From: Parasponia andersonii
Lineage: Eukaryota; Streptophyta; Magnoliopsida; Rosales; Cannabaceae
Length of the DNA stretch: 64,000 bases
Direction: 5' to 3'
Assembly: GCA_002914805.1 (NCBI GenBank)
Contig: JXTB01000144.1
Location: 115,668 to 179,667 of the forward strand
Shown here piece after piece: positions 44,042-56,502 of this stretch. Below the pieces are notes generated by a model. That model ran no database searches. It worked only from the letters and a program-made list of their open reading frames with translations, and was not told where the DNA came from. Position 1 is the first letter of the stretch. Every line of letters begins with the position of its first letter. Position numbers and translations under genes: made by a program.

Positions 44042-45625
44042 TATCGGCTTTTTTTGCCTCCCCTTTCCTTGGATGGTTTTTGCTTTGTTTTTTTCGATAT
44101 CGATTTTATTTTCTTTGTTTATCATGGTTGATTGTTTGTTCATGGTTTTGACTTAGTTGCTTGGATTTGAATCGTGCTATGGTCTGTTGTGGTCTTCTCT
44201 CCATTTCTGGTATCTTACTCGGTCTGAAACTTTGTTTTCTTATAATTGTTTTTCTTGATGTTTGTTGTATTTTGGATCTTTTTTATTTGAATTTTATCTT
44301 TGTTGCATGTGATATCGATTTTGGTCTTATCTCTTTTTTTTTTTTGCAGTGTATTTATAAAATAATGTGTTGTTTATTTAATTCGTTTTCGTTGATATTT
44401 ATTATCATTTTCGGATTTTTTGGTGTTAATTATGATTTGTATTTTTATTTTTGCTTTTTTGGATGATCTGTGACTTAGCATTTATGATCTGTGTATATAA
44501 CAATTTATTTTTATATATATTCATTTTGATTAGGTGTTCGTTTCATCCATTGCCATGTGTCCAGATTGTCTGTTCAATGCCTTTTATCTTCTTTTTTTTA
44601 CCTCGGTCTAATGATACGTAATGATTTGAGATCTAAGGGACTCCGTATTTTGATAGTTGACATTTTAACTTCTGTTAAGGTTATTACAGGATGTTTAGAT
44701 TTAAAATTTGTTATAAATTTATACTCTGACGTTAATTTATAGTATTTAATTTATTATATTGTTGTTTAAAAAATTAAAAAATAAATCATATAAAAACTGA
44801 CGTGAGAATAAATTTATGAAATTATTTTGATAAATTAATTATTCTAAATTAGTGTCAGATATAAATTTATAATAAATATTAAATATAAATATCAATATTA
44901 ATAATAATCAAAACAGAAGATATAAATTGAACAAAATGTCAAAATACAGAATATAAAAATGATAATATCCCTTTAATTTAATGCTATTGATATCTTACTA
45001 CTGTTCATATTTAGAAAGAAAAAGTTAAAAAAATAAAAGAAAAAAAAGGAAACAGCGTGCTGGGTAGGTGTCTGAATATATATTTTTCTCAAATATATTT
45101 CATTTTAATTAGGTGTTGCTTTTTCCATTGCCATGTGTCCAAATTTTATTTTTTTTAATCTTTTTTATGTTTTTTGATTGTTGTTTGATTATATACTAAA
45201 GTTATTTACTTCTTCTGTATATTTTGCCTATTTTTATTCTCACTCCTCCTGCATTTACCGAGTCCAGTGCTCTTTTCTTTCACTACATTTGCTGTGCTTC
45301 TTCTATTCCTTACTTGATTACCATATAATCTGTCTTTCTGAACTTGCTTTGAAGGGCTGTTTCTTGGAAGTGTTTCAGGTAAAATGAATATTAATTGTGA
45401 TCTGTCGTTTTTCTTTTTTTTTTTTTTTTTTTTTTAATTTTCCTCAAATTATAGATGTGCTTTGTTCTGATCTTAATTAGTCTTCCTTTTATCTTCTGTT
45501 TGTATACTGTAAGGACATTAAGTGTTCTGTTATTGTATTGAATTCTACGTACGGCGAAAGGATATTATTAAATTCTGTGACTAGTTTTGAGCTTGGTTCA
45601 ATTCTATTATGTTATAGTTACGCTA
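44042..45625. other. T-rich intergenic DNA with a short repeated block
   Basis: This continues the sequence left of element B. It is pyrimidine-rich on the + strand (for example 44330-44349, T run then GCAG, splice-acceptor-like), resembling a 5' UTR intron or promoter region, but no exon was found. A block with ATCCATTGCCATGTGTCCA (44545-44565) recurs at 45125-45145. T run at 45413-45436. Confidence 0.4.
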
Positions 45626-45629
45626 AATG

Positions 45630-47170
45630 TGTATAGGTAAAATAACTGCAAGTGTACGAGTCGTATACAAATAATAAAATGATAAAAAAATTGTTGATCT
45701 TATAAAGAATTGGATATTAAATTATTGTTGAGTACCAGAATTATTATGACCAAATTTTATCTAGGCAGCTAACTAAATAAATTTATAAGTTAAATAAATA
45801 TAAATATAAATATAAATACATAAATAGAATAAAGAGACTCTATGCACAAATATACTAGGAGACTATTGAATTCACCTAACTATCAATTATGTTTTTGATT
45901 ACTAATTTCATTCTAATCAATTATTCTTAGTTATAATCTAAGAATCTAAAGATATTTTTATTCTTTCTCTGGACTGTTGAGTGAAATCATTCTTAAATCC
46001 AGAGTTAAATATCTCTATTCCGAATTTAGAAATTAAGAATTCATTATGTTCAATGGTTTTTTTGATCATAGCTTTAAAGGAATTATATGTTTTCTCAAAC
46101 TTTATAAGTCCTAAGTTATACTATTTTATGGTTGTTTCTAAAATTTCCTCTCTAAGTGCTAAATTCTAGAAACCAAATCATCCAACTAGTAACTAATTAA
46201 TTGAGAAACATTAAGCATAGAATAACATAAATAAATTCAAAAACAATATCAAAGAACATATTGAAAATCAAGACATAGAATCAAAGTCTAAGTTATATCA
46301 TACCTCAAACATATAACAATTAATTCAATATAGGAGAATTCAACCCTAATCTCAACAAGAATTTTATATATCCAAAAGTATTCATATATCAAGTATAATA
46401 CAAGATTCAAATGAGACTAAGGTGAGAAAGATGATGAGAAAATGTTTTTATGGAGATAGAACTTCAAGCTTCAATTTCTTCAAGCCACTCTCTCAAGCAT
46501 TTTCTCTAAGATTTTTGCTCCAAGCGCCTTCTTCTCTAGGCTTTTTGAGCGGTCTTTGTTATATTTTTTCTCTAACTCTTCACACTTGAAATGAAGGCTT
46601 AGGGATGTATTTAATGGGCTCCAAGATGACCTAGACTGGGTGGAATGTCAACCGTTTGATCAAATGACATTAATAGTCTAGATTAGTTCTAAAAACTCGC
46701 TAAAAATGCATTTCAGGATATTAGGTAGTGCCACGGTGCTTCTTGAGAAGTACCACGGTACTCTAGCTTTTAGAAGTCTGATTTCTAGGTAGTACTGCAA
46801 CGCTACTATTCAAGCACTACGACGTTCTTGATTTTAGAACTCAGCAAGATCTTAATTCTAGGACTCAGTAAGATAGCTTTACTTCCTGGGACGTTGTTCC
46901 CTCATTTTAGTTCCGTTTTGCCTGATTTTTATTGCGTTGCATTCGTATCAAACTCAAATTTTATTCAAAATATTTGAAATATCCATATTTGTCATTAATG
47001 TATCTTGATTCTCATTTATTTATAAAAACTATAAAAACAAAATAAAAACACATCAAAGTAATATTAATGCTTGAGAACTTACAATTATTTAAGTTGAATG
47101 ATCCTTCTTGATTTATGAGTGAATTAATCACTGATCAGTTACCAATTAGTATAAAGTGTTACAATATTTA
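45630..47170. repeat. Dispersed repeat family R2, copy 1
   Basis: A degenerate copy of about 1.5 kb, related to 50625-52290 in the same orientation. Shared blocks in order include a CGTATACAAATAATAAAATG-like start, a GC-bearing stretch with GTACTGCAACGCTAC, and TCCGTTTTGCCTGATTTT followed by TTTGAAA. No protein is recognised. The class is not determined. Confidence 0.5.
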
Positions 47171-47218
47171 TTCCAGTCTTAAATGTCCATCATTATTACT
47201 ATTATATATATGATTAAA

Positions 47219-47560
47219 GAAGTGTAGGGAGGAATATATTGTGCACACAACTTGATTCATGGGCAAACAACAGTACCATTTTATTTTAATATAATCTAAC
47301 TATATGTAATTTCACCAAAGTGCCTTTGTATGCTACTTTTGTTTGAGAGGTTAGGAGTTGTTTTTTGGTCATTTTCTTAGTCCTTGGATTATTGTGTTGG
47401 GTGTTAGATGTGTGACTAAATTGCCTTTTTTTTTGCCTTGGCTGAGCGATGAGCTTTGGTCTTTTTGGTCCTCTCATGAGGCTGCTTTGGATTTTTCACT
47501 GCACATGGTTTTGATCATTCTTTTCTCTTGGTCTTTTATCCCTTGATTTATTCTCTTCTA
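47219..47560. repeat. Dispersed repeat family R1, copy 2
   Basis: It starts GGAATATATTGTGCACACAAC and has one copy of the about 184-bp unit (CACCAAAGTGCC ... GATGAGCTTTGGTCTTTTTG). Collinear with the copy at 30870-31440, which has two units. Confidence 0.62.
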
Positions 47561-48370
47561 TGTTCGCTTTGAATTGGCGACAATGATTATGGATTTTTTT
47601 ATCATATGGAGTAGCACATTCAACACCCAAAAATTGTCGTCTATATTGGCTTAAAAGTTTTCTCTTGATTGTGTGGATTTGTTATTCTATTATGAAGTAA
47701 TCAAATATTGGCACTTTTAAAATGAATCTCCTTCTTCTTGGTTCTATTTCGTGTTTACAATTGGGGTTTGATTTTTGTATATTCTTTGTTTTTTGAGTAT
47801 CTCTCTTCCAATATCCTGTTTCCTTTTCGTTTTTTTTCCTTTAAAAAAAAAACTAATCAGCTCTTCCAGTCTCTGTTGACTTGGTAGTTTTTTGGATAGT
47901 GTTACACTAACTCCTATAATTTCATTCCTGTTACTTTACTCATATAACATATATGGCAGATTTTTATAAATAAATGTTGATAATGTGTTATATGTTTATC
48001 TAGTTGCCAGAAATATTTATTTTTCATGTCTAAAAGACAATTTCTTAGGTAGTTAAATAAACATTTGAATATAATTATGACATAAATTTGCCATATATTG
48101 ATAATAGGTACTAATCTAGTATATATTTTTTTTTTTTAACTTATACATAGGTATCATTTTGATTAATTAAAATTTATCATGCACATTTTTTATAGTAAAA
48201 AGTAAAAATAGAGAGATAACATAAATGATGCACATCTTTCATGCACATTTTTATAGTCATTAGATCATTATTAAATGATGATCTAACAACTAAAAAAAAT
48301 ACTTATAAATAGTTTAAAAAAAATACTTAATGGATTGAAACCATTGATAATATTTTCATATATTTGAGCC

Positions 48371-48415
<45 letters not shown>

Positions 48416-48668
48416 ATGTAGATCTATTTATCTATATATGTTATATGATTATAACAGTGATAAAAAATCAATTGTATCTAACTGATACCGAAGTTTGCTC
48501 TATGCTCTATTTATTGAGGAGGAAAAAGATGAGAGAAGTTTGCTCTATGCTCTATTTATTGAGGAGGAAAAAGATGAGAGTTTTCTTATGGAAGAAGATA
48601 GGAAAAGAAGAGATTGTAATTGATTTTATTGTAACATTATTCAAAAAATTCGATTGTTATTATGTATA
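47561..48668. repeat. AT-rich DNA with (TA)n and a 45-bp duplication
   Basis: A (TA)n run occupies about 48375-48411. A 45-bp unit starting GAAGTTTGCTCTATGCTC is present twice, at 48490 and 48535. The + frame at 48364-48678 is a translation of these repeats and is not called as a gene. The rest holds nothing recognisable. Confidence 0.75.
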
Positions 48669-49627
48669 TGTTGTGTGATCTTAAATCTATATCGTTAGTC
48701 AACATCAGGATAGGAAAGTCAACGACTGAGTTAAATATGTTAGGTCGCATGTATGTTTTTTTGATCAAAGTGTGACCTCATCTGAATAAATAAAGTGCGA
48801 CCAGAAGAAAAAGAAACTGGATCAAGCTTCTTCAAACAGGAAATCTACAAAGAAGGGGAAATAAACTTCTGAGTGGAGATCAAACAATCTATTCTATTTA
48901 AGTTGTTACCCAATTTTGTATTGTTACCTGAAATTATATTTTCTGATTATGTACTTTCTCGTTTTTACAGTTGGAAAATATTGAGTCACTCTCACCTATA
49001 TAAGGGTGGTTCAGTATTATTATTGATCATGACACAATTATTTCACAATCATTTTACTATACATTATGTAATTCTCTCTTTACTTTTATCTTGAGATTTA
49101 GAGAAACTTTTGTAAGTCTCCTCGAGATACGACCTCCTCCGAATGAATAAAGTGCAACGAAAAAAAAAAATGAGACCAAGCTTCTTCAAATGAGTAATGA
49201 AAGAGAAACAAACTTCTGAGCGAAGATCAAACAATTCACTCTATTTAAGTTATCACCCAATTTTACATTGTTACCCAAAATTATATTTTCCGATTATGTA
49301 ATTTCTCATTTTCACAATTGGGAAAAATTTGGGTCATCCTCACTTATATAAAAAGGGTTCAGTCTTATTATTGATCACGATATAATTATCTCACAATCAC
49401 TTTACTACACACTCTGTAATTCTCTCTTTGTTCTCATCTTAAGACTTCGAAAATCTCTTGTAATTCTCCAGAAAACAGTGAAGAACAGTGGACGTAAGCT
49501 CATCTTTTTTAGAGCTAAACTACTATAAAATTCGTGTCTTCTTATCTGTTTTGCTTTCTCAACCATTTTCATACATAAGTCATATCTTGTAAATCTCAAA
49601 ATTCAGTTGACAAAATTTCTGTCAACA
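48669..49627 (+). mobile_element. Solo LTR of the element A family
   Basis: The LTR starts TGTTGTGTGATC and ends TTTCTGTCAACA. It is collinear with the LTR at 4823-5459. It is longer (959 bp) because a segment of about 350 bp is present twice in tandem (from 48774 and 49131). GTATA precedes it and ATATA follows, a 4-of-5 match to a target duplication. No internal sequence adjoins it, so it looks like a solo LTR. Confidence 0.72.
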
Positions 49628-50624
49628 ATATACTTTCATATTTTGTATGTTTAATCTCTGATATTTTCATTCTGTATATAATCAAAATATTATGTTAAAA
49701 CATTTAACTTTGACAATTTAGGTATTATTCGCATAATTCGATTCAGTTATTATTGTTTTGAAAAAAATAGAATATAGGTGTAATTAGTTGAAATAATTTA
49801 TTCGCTAAAATATACCTATAAAAAATGCAATTTAAATTTTGCATCTAATTAAAATAGTGTCTAAGATTTCATTTTGATAATTTACATGCTATGATTCGGA
49901 CTTAACCATAATAAGTTTGAATAATAAAAGGAAACTTGTAATTAATTTAAATAATGAATACGCAAAGTAGATTTTAGTCTAGGAAAATAAAAATAAAAAA
50001 AAAAAGGAAAAGTAAAAGGGATGTAAAGAGGAGAGAAAAGGAAAAAACTATTAAAATATCTTCAACAAATAATACATATTTGATCAACGGCTATTAAAAT
50101 AACAAACTTGAAGTATGATCGTAAAAAATAAATGTTTTTAATAACTATAATTAAATTACTTATTTTTATTAAGGAGAATTATATCAGTACAAAATTCTGT
50201 TATATATGTACGAAATTTTAAAATTAGATTTTAGTTATATAATGCATAAATAAGTTTACATCTTCTTAACAAAGAAAATAAAAATAGGCAAGCTCAAAAA
50301 TAAAAATACTAAATTTTAAGTATCATAATAAAAAATCAGTGTTTTGAATAATTTGGCTTATACTCGTACAAAATTTCCTTATGATACAAAAACTGTGTAA
50401 AATTTTGAAATATAATTTTAGGTATATAGAAAATAAATAAGTTTATGTATTCCTAAAAAAACAAAAAAAAAAAAAAAAGAGAAAGAGAAAGAATACTTAA
50501 GGTTTTCCTCGAATAGAGATAAATATGCTTTTAAGGAAAACAAAAAGAAAAAGATACAGAATTGGATCATATTGCAATGAAAAAAAACTTGAACAAACTG
50601 AAATGTGCATAACGTGTATAAATT
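49628..50624. other. AT-rich intergenic DNA, nothing recognised
   Basis: A-rich stretches occur at 49990-50050 and 50458-50478. No gene or element was found. Confidence 0.5.
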
Positions 50625-52290
50625 AAATATAATACAATTAGTATATAATTATTGGTTAGAATGTGCAAGAGTAAAATCACACACTCCCGTGTGTATAAGT
50701 GCATACGGTCACAAGGAATATAAATATGAAACTAGAGTATTAAACCCACGAGAATTGATTACTAAGTCTAAATTAAGTATTAAAATTGGTCAATTCTAAC
50801 TTTATCCAAATAACCGAAATATAGATTTTAGAGAAATAAAACCAAGGAAACTAAGTTATCATGCAAAATAAATAAATGAAAGAAATAAGAAAAATGTCTA
50901 GGTTTACTAATTCTATAACTATTCCTTTAAACACATAATCTCCTAATTTCTCTCTTACATCAATTAATCCGTTAGAACTGTCAACCGAGAATTCAAATGT
51001 ATTCATAAACTCCTTTCCAAGACACAAGTGAAAGCACCTAGACAAGCTAATATGTTATTCCTAATATAAATTGATTAGATTCATTATGTTTTGTAATTCT
51101 TAAAGAGATTGCACAAGTCACATAGGTATACTCTTATCCTATACAAACTTATCCAAAACTAAGTAATCTCATGTAGTTTCACTTAAGTCCAAATTTCTAA
51201 TCCCCTTTCCAAGCTCATAGAAATTTCACTCAATATTCTATTTAGTGATCAATTAAATAGAAGCAATAAACATAGGATAAAATAAATAACTCAACAATAG
51301 ATTTGATCAATGAAAGAAGACAAATAAACAAATACAAATAATAGGTTGGTTCACATAGTAAAGCTAGAAAAAGAAATATTTAGTTCATAATATTAATTGA
51401 GAACAATAACATTATAATCTAATGAATTCAAGAAATACAAAATCAAAGAGAGAAAAGTTATAAAATTCCCTTTTAGAAAAGCTTGAAAGTGTTCATGGAG
51501 GTTGTTAATCTCCTCCTCTAAATTTGGTTTTTGCTCTCTTGAATCCTCCCTCAAAGATTTACTCTCAATAATATCACTCTCTAAATATGAAAAATATAAA
51601 GCATAACTCACAACAAAATGAAGAAAAGATGGTATGAACAAAGAATGATGTAATGTTTTGGAGGAGATCAAGAAATAGAGGCTTGGAGTCTATATTTTTC
51701 TTCTTCTTTTTCTTCTCCTTCCATGTCTATCTCCTTCTCTTTCTCTCTATCTCAACATCCCTCTTTCAACTCTAAAGATAGATTTTAAAGAGGTGACTCG
51801 TGCAAACCTAAGGCAGGCTGAATCTGGACCCTTAGATCATAAAAAGTTGATCTCGACCATCAATTTTTGACTCAGGACGTAGAGAGTAGTGCTGCAGTGT
51901 CAATTTTGGTACTACAGTACTAAAACAACCTGAGAGTTAGTACTGCGACGCCACTTTTGGCACTGTAGTGCCACTTTTCTGCTAGTTTGGCGCTTCGGCT
52001 TCTCGGGTGCGCTATTTCTTCTTTGAACTCCGATTTGCCTAATTTTCGTTTTGTTATGACCGTATCGGATTCAACTTCAATTCTAATAGTTTGAAAAACC
52101 TATTTGAGAGGTACAAATTTACCTTCACATCAAAAACTCTTATTTTATTCTCTTATATACCCAAACACATACAACATCACAACAACAAGAAAAACATTTT
52201 AAACAACTTAATATAAACAAGAATATAGTAAAATTTAAGACAAATTAGTACTAGATAACTCCAATTTTATAGAGTTAACAATAACAAAGA
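50625..52290. repeat. Dispersed repeat family R2, copy 2
   Basis: Related to 45630-47170. Shared blocks include GTACTGCGACGCCAC with neighbouring ACTGTAGTGCCAC-like repeats, and TCCGATTTGCCTAATTTT followed by GTTTGAAA. A pyrimidine-rich segment lies at 51690-51760. No protein is recognised. Confidence 0.5.
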
Positions 52291-53558
52291 AATAATTTAT
52301 ACTTGAAGAAAAAAAAATTGAAAAGAAGAATGTATATAACAATTGAATGAATAAAAAAATATACCAGGACAAAAAATAACAATTATTTCAAAATATATGT
52401 AAAGTATCTTAAAAAAAAAAACAAGGAATGAAAAAAGAAACTAAAAAAATCTTTAAAAACATATGTTTTCCCGTACGTGTCTTGAAAATGTTTTTCCCTC
52501 TTTCTTCGTCCTGATAATTTTATTTTGTTAAAAATAAAAGGGAAAAAAGGGAAAAAATAGTTTCCGTACATAAAAATTAACGCAATAATATAACAATAAA
52601 AAATAATAATAAATTTTAAAAATTTTAAAAATAAGTAATTTCTACTACGTATGAAACTATATTGTTAGATAGATAATATTACAATTATGATACCAAGAAT
52701 AATGACTAAAATTTAAATAAATAGAAAAAAGACATAGTAAAAGAATGTAATTTCAAGAAACTATAAACAAAATGTTATAATTAATCTAAATGCATTATTA
52801 CCATTATGACATTGATAATAATTATCCCGATTATAATTAGTATAGCACAAATGAATAAATAAAATGAAAAAACAATCAAAGAAAAAGAAAAAGTACAATG
52901 TCAATTATTTTATACATAAATATATTACTACATTACTCCATAAGCTCTGAATAAAAGAAATATTAGCATGATACTTATTCTTTATTTTCTTTTCTCTCGC
53001 TTTCTAAATTAGATAAATAACAAGATGACGTCGAAAAATTTTCCATCATCAAGACATCAACGTAAACAACGTTATTATTATCTTCTAAATGAAGACTCCA
53101 TATTTAGTAACGGTGATACTTCAGATCATCAACATAAAAATTCTAGTACGATTTTAAAAAATATTCGCCGATTAAGGTTATTTATAGTGTTTTACAAATA
53201 CTATTAAATACATTCATAATGTTTTTTGAATACTGTGAAATAGTTTTAACAACTTTTCTTGCCCGTTTTAGAATTTTTTTTATAGTTTTTTTTAATGCTG
53301 TTAATATTTGATATTATTTTGAATTATTGTTTCATATTTGGTCAATTTAATGCGTTCATCTCTAAAAATATGTAATATTCCAATAGATAAAATTTAGTAG
53401 CATTATAAGGAAATTCACAAATTAATACGAATAAATTTTTTTTCAAGAATATAATATAAGATCAATACAATATTCTAGTAAAAAGAATTACATATAGTTA
53501 TACTTTTTAAAGGTTTATATATTGCCACAATCCAAAGTGACACAAAATTAAGATATTA
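52291..53558. other. AT-rich intergenic DNA, nothing recognised
   Basis: A 60-codon frame at 53025-53207 (+) has no motif and no supporting context. Confidence 0.5.
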
Positions 53559-56502
53559 TCAAAAGTTCTTCACAAAAAAATGCCAAGACTTGTGCTTTAT
53601 ATGCCTTTGTAAAAAACTCACTGATATATACTCAAAGCTGCAATGGAACTAAACATCACAGTAATTATGATACAGCCTAGGAGCTAGCCAAAAATAAAAC
53701 TTCATTCACAAAAAAAAAGAAAGAAAGAGAACTTGTAATTAAAAGTAACGTCAATATTTCCAAACACAAAAATTACACATTAAAATTTCTACTGACACCC
53801 ATATAAGCACAGAGAAACTATTAGTATCCCATTCAAATTCACTCATTCAAGTATTTATAAGGAATACTATGCAATTAGCCCATTCAAATTCACACAAATT
53901 TATACTACATTTCGACCCAAGACTCTTGATATATTAACACCCCAATTATTATAATTATCATATCTCGAATTTGCATTAATGCTAAGACACGGGCATAATA
54001 AACTTGTCACATTTAACTATAGAAAAGCAAATTGCAGTTCATAAAGGAAAATAATAGTACCTTAAAAGGAGCTTAGAAGATTCAACTCCTTGGCTTTGTA
54101 GGTTGAAAACACAGAAAATACAAGAACCATAAAAAATAAAAGAAATTTTATAAATTAAAAATTTATGATCCCAACTTTCAATTTAATAGCTAAGAAAATA
54201 TTAGACACTTAATATGTATTTTCTGTGTAGGATAACTAACCTTTCATGTTCAGAGTGTGAACTTCTAAATTCTCTGTTTTCGAGTAAACCAAAACAAAGG
54301 ATCACAAGTTCACACAAATATTATTTCGCCATAGGTACTTGTATAATCATAGGTTACATCATACAAAATGCGATTAACTTAATTTACCATCACAGCTAAA
54401 TAGAGAGTTTTATCTCGAGCAAAGAAATCCTAATTCTCTATAAGAATCTGAATCTCAAAAGAACTGTATTTACATAGAGAGAGGTCTAAAAAAATTTCTT
54501 AACACAGGTATAGTTCAGCTATGTTAACCCCACAATTAACAGTTTCTATAGTCAGACTAAATATTTAAGTGGAAGAAATAAAAGAGAGAGAGAGAACCAA
54601 TGTTTATCACCTTAGAGTTTTGTAGTAGAAGAGTAGCCATGATTTACGAGAAGAAATAAATGGATCTCTGCACTAATTTATAACTTTATAATCAACTCAA
54701 AAGCTAACAAGAAGACCGATATAATTTTCATTTAACTACTGTCGTACCAGCATAAATTTGACAAACTAGAACTAAATGTAATTTTTTGTTTGAAAAGCTC
54801 AATTGAAAGATCTAAACTTCAACACTTGAAAACTTTTAAGTTATATGGCTTAATTGCAAATAATGACAAAAAAAAATAGTAGACCAATACTGAAAAAGTC
54901 ATCACTGAATAATGAGAATAGATTAATCTAATAATATGATTCTCTTCGACTGTAACCTCAAAAGAGGGTGCACAAAATAGGAAAGAAACAAAATGGTGAA
55001 GACTGTAAATAAAAAATTGAGTTGATCGTGAGTTCCTCAAATCTATTTGACTAAAAGGAAATCTAGTTTTCTTGTCATTTTTCAGTTTCAATCATTTTAC
55101 AGCTTAATGCCTTCTTTGCATAACATTCGGAAGTAATGCGCCAGTAGAAAACATACCTTTCCAAGCTTGAGTGTCTTGGAAATAACTTTATGGACAATAA
55201 CCTGACAAAAATTAGTTGAGACAAAAACCCATGTTGCATTAATTTAAGTTAGTTACTAGCAAAATTTCCATGAAAATTAAAGGGCAAAAGAAATTATGAT
55301 CTCCCAAGGAAATGGCGGCCAGCATCACATACAACTCAAGTCAAAATAAGACATAGTATCAAGGTATGCCTATTATATTTGCTACAAAACAAATATCTCA
55401 TATCAAATATCAAAAATGGATCACAAATATTTTATATATAGGAACATTATTGTGCCGTTTGTCATTTAGTCGGTTCATGAGCTGGCTGCGTATTAAAAAA
55501 AAAAAAAATGTAGCGGTGCCTCCTTATATGTCCTCAGTCATCTGTAATTTCTCTTGTGTTGCATAATCTGATTAGAGACATAGCAAAAAAAGATACCTGG
55601 TATCATATTAATTCAAAAACTTATCATGTTTTAAATTCAATACCAGTACGACTAAAAAACAAACAAGTAAAAATGAAAATGGACTTAGAGAGTGAAATTT
55701 GATATATCAATATATCTAGGATAATGCTTGATGTACCAATTTTTATACTAAATTTTTAATACTAACATATGTAGTATGTGGTTTGTCACTACTCAATTAG
55801 TGATAATATTTAATCTATTTGTAGTAAGTTTTAACACACTAATTAGATAAATAATGACAATTCATATACCACACGTATTGGTACGAAAAATTTGATACAA
55901 AAATTGGGATAGGTAGTATTATTCTTATATCTAAAGGTTAATTTCTCATACTCTTGTCTAACCAACTTGAAACATATATCAATGTCATTATTGAAATCTC
56001 TCGGTAATGAAAGATTCAGTTATCTATGTGGCAATATTAAATTTAAGTGGCACTGGTTAAACAAAATCTGAGCAATATATGAATGAAGACGGAGTATTTT
56101 CTCAGCAACAAAGCCTTAGATATACCTGGTTTATGGGGACAACCAAGGCAAGAGATCTCCTTAATCCTTTACTAACTACAATAAAACTTCTTCTTAATTG
56201 GCTCTAGCATGATTTTAAATAGATCCAAAAAGTGGCATAATATTTCGCCCGAATTCTCATTTTTATACATATATATAAATATTGATACCTTTTAATAAAC
56301 AAAATCTTCAAGAAAAGAAATAAAAACATTTTTCATCTTTTGTTAAATAAAAAAACAAACATCAAAAGTCAGTAACAGTGACAGAAATTCAAATTACAAA
56401 GACATAAAAGTAAAAAAAAAGTTTCCATCTATATATGGAATAAATTACCTCATACCAGATTGTATGTCTTTGTCTGAATAAGCCTAGTTCACTTTCAGCC
56501 AT
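53559..56502 (-). other. Possible multi-exon host transcription unit (weak)
   Basis: On the - strand, several short open pieces are bounded by AG...GT splice-like sites: 56449-56502 (starts MAESELGLFRQRHTIWYE), 56126-56159, 55157-55201, 54611-54667, 54241-54273, 54061-54093 and 53559-53637 (ends in TGA). The last five keep one consistent phase; for example, DPFISSRKSWLLFYYKTL is at 54611-54667. However, the second piece does not join in phase to the third, and a piece near 55597-55651 with strong splice signals is closed in all frames. No family is recognised. It could be a non-coding transcript, a decayed gene or chance. Confidence 0.22.
55719..55924. mobile_element. Mutator-type MITE, copy 2
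   Basis: About 206 bp with imperfect terminal inverted repeats: GGATAATGCTTGATGTACCA at the left, and ATTGGGATAGGTAGTATTATTC at the right read inverted. It is flanked by TATATCTA (55711-55718 and 55926-55933). The interior is similar to the copy at 28662-28862, including the CACTA(T/C)TCAATTAGT block. It lies inside the possible transcription unit. Confidence 0.8.

Noticed and set aside
48364-48678. 104-codon + frame with a repeated CSMLYLLRRKKM peptide
   Set aside because: The repeat is the translation of a 45-bp tandem duplication joined to a (TA)n run. No other coding evidence.
54819-55091. 90-codon - frame as a host gene
   Set aside because: Hydrophobic, AT-driven composition, and it crosses the position of splice-like sites without a motif.
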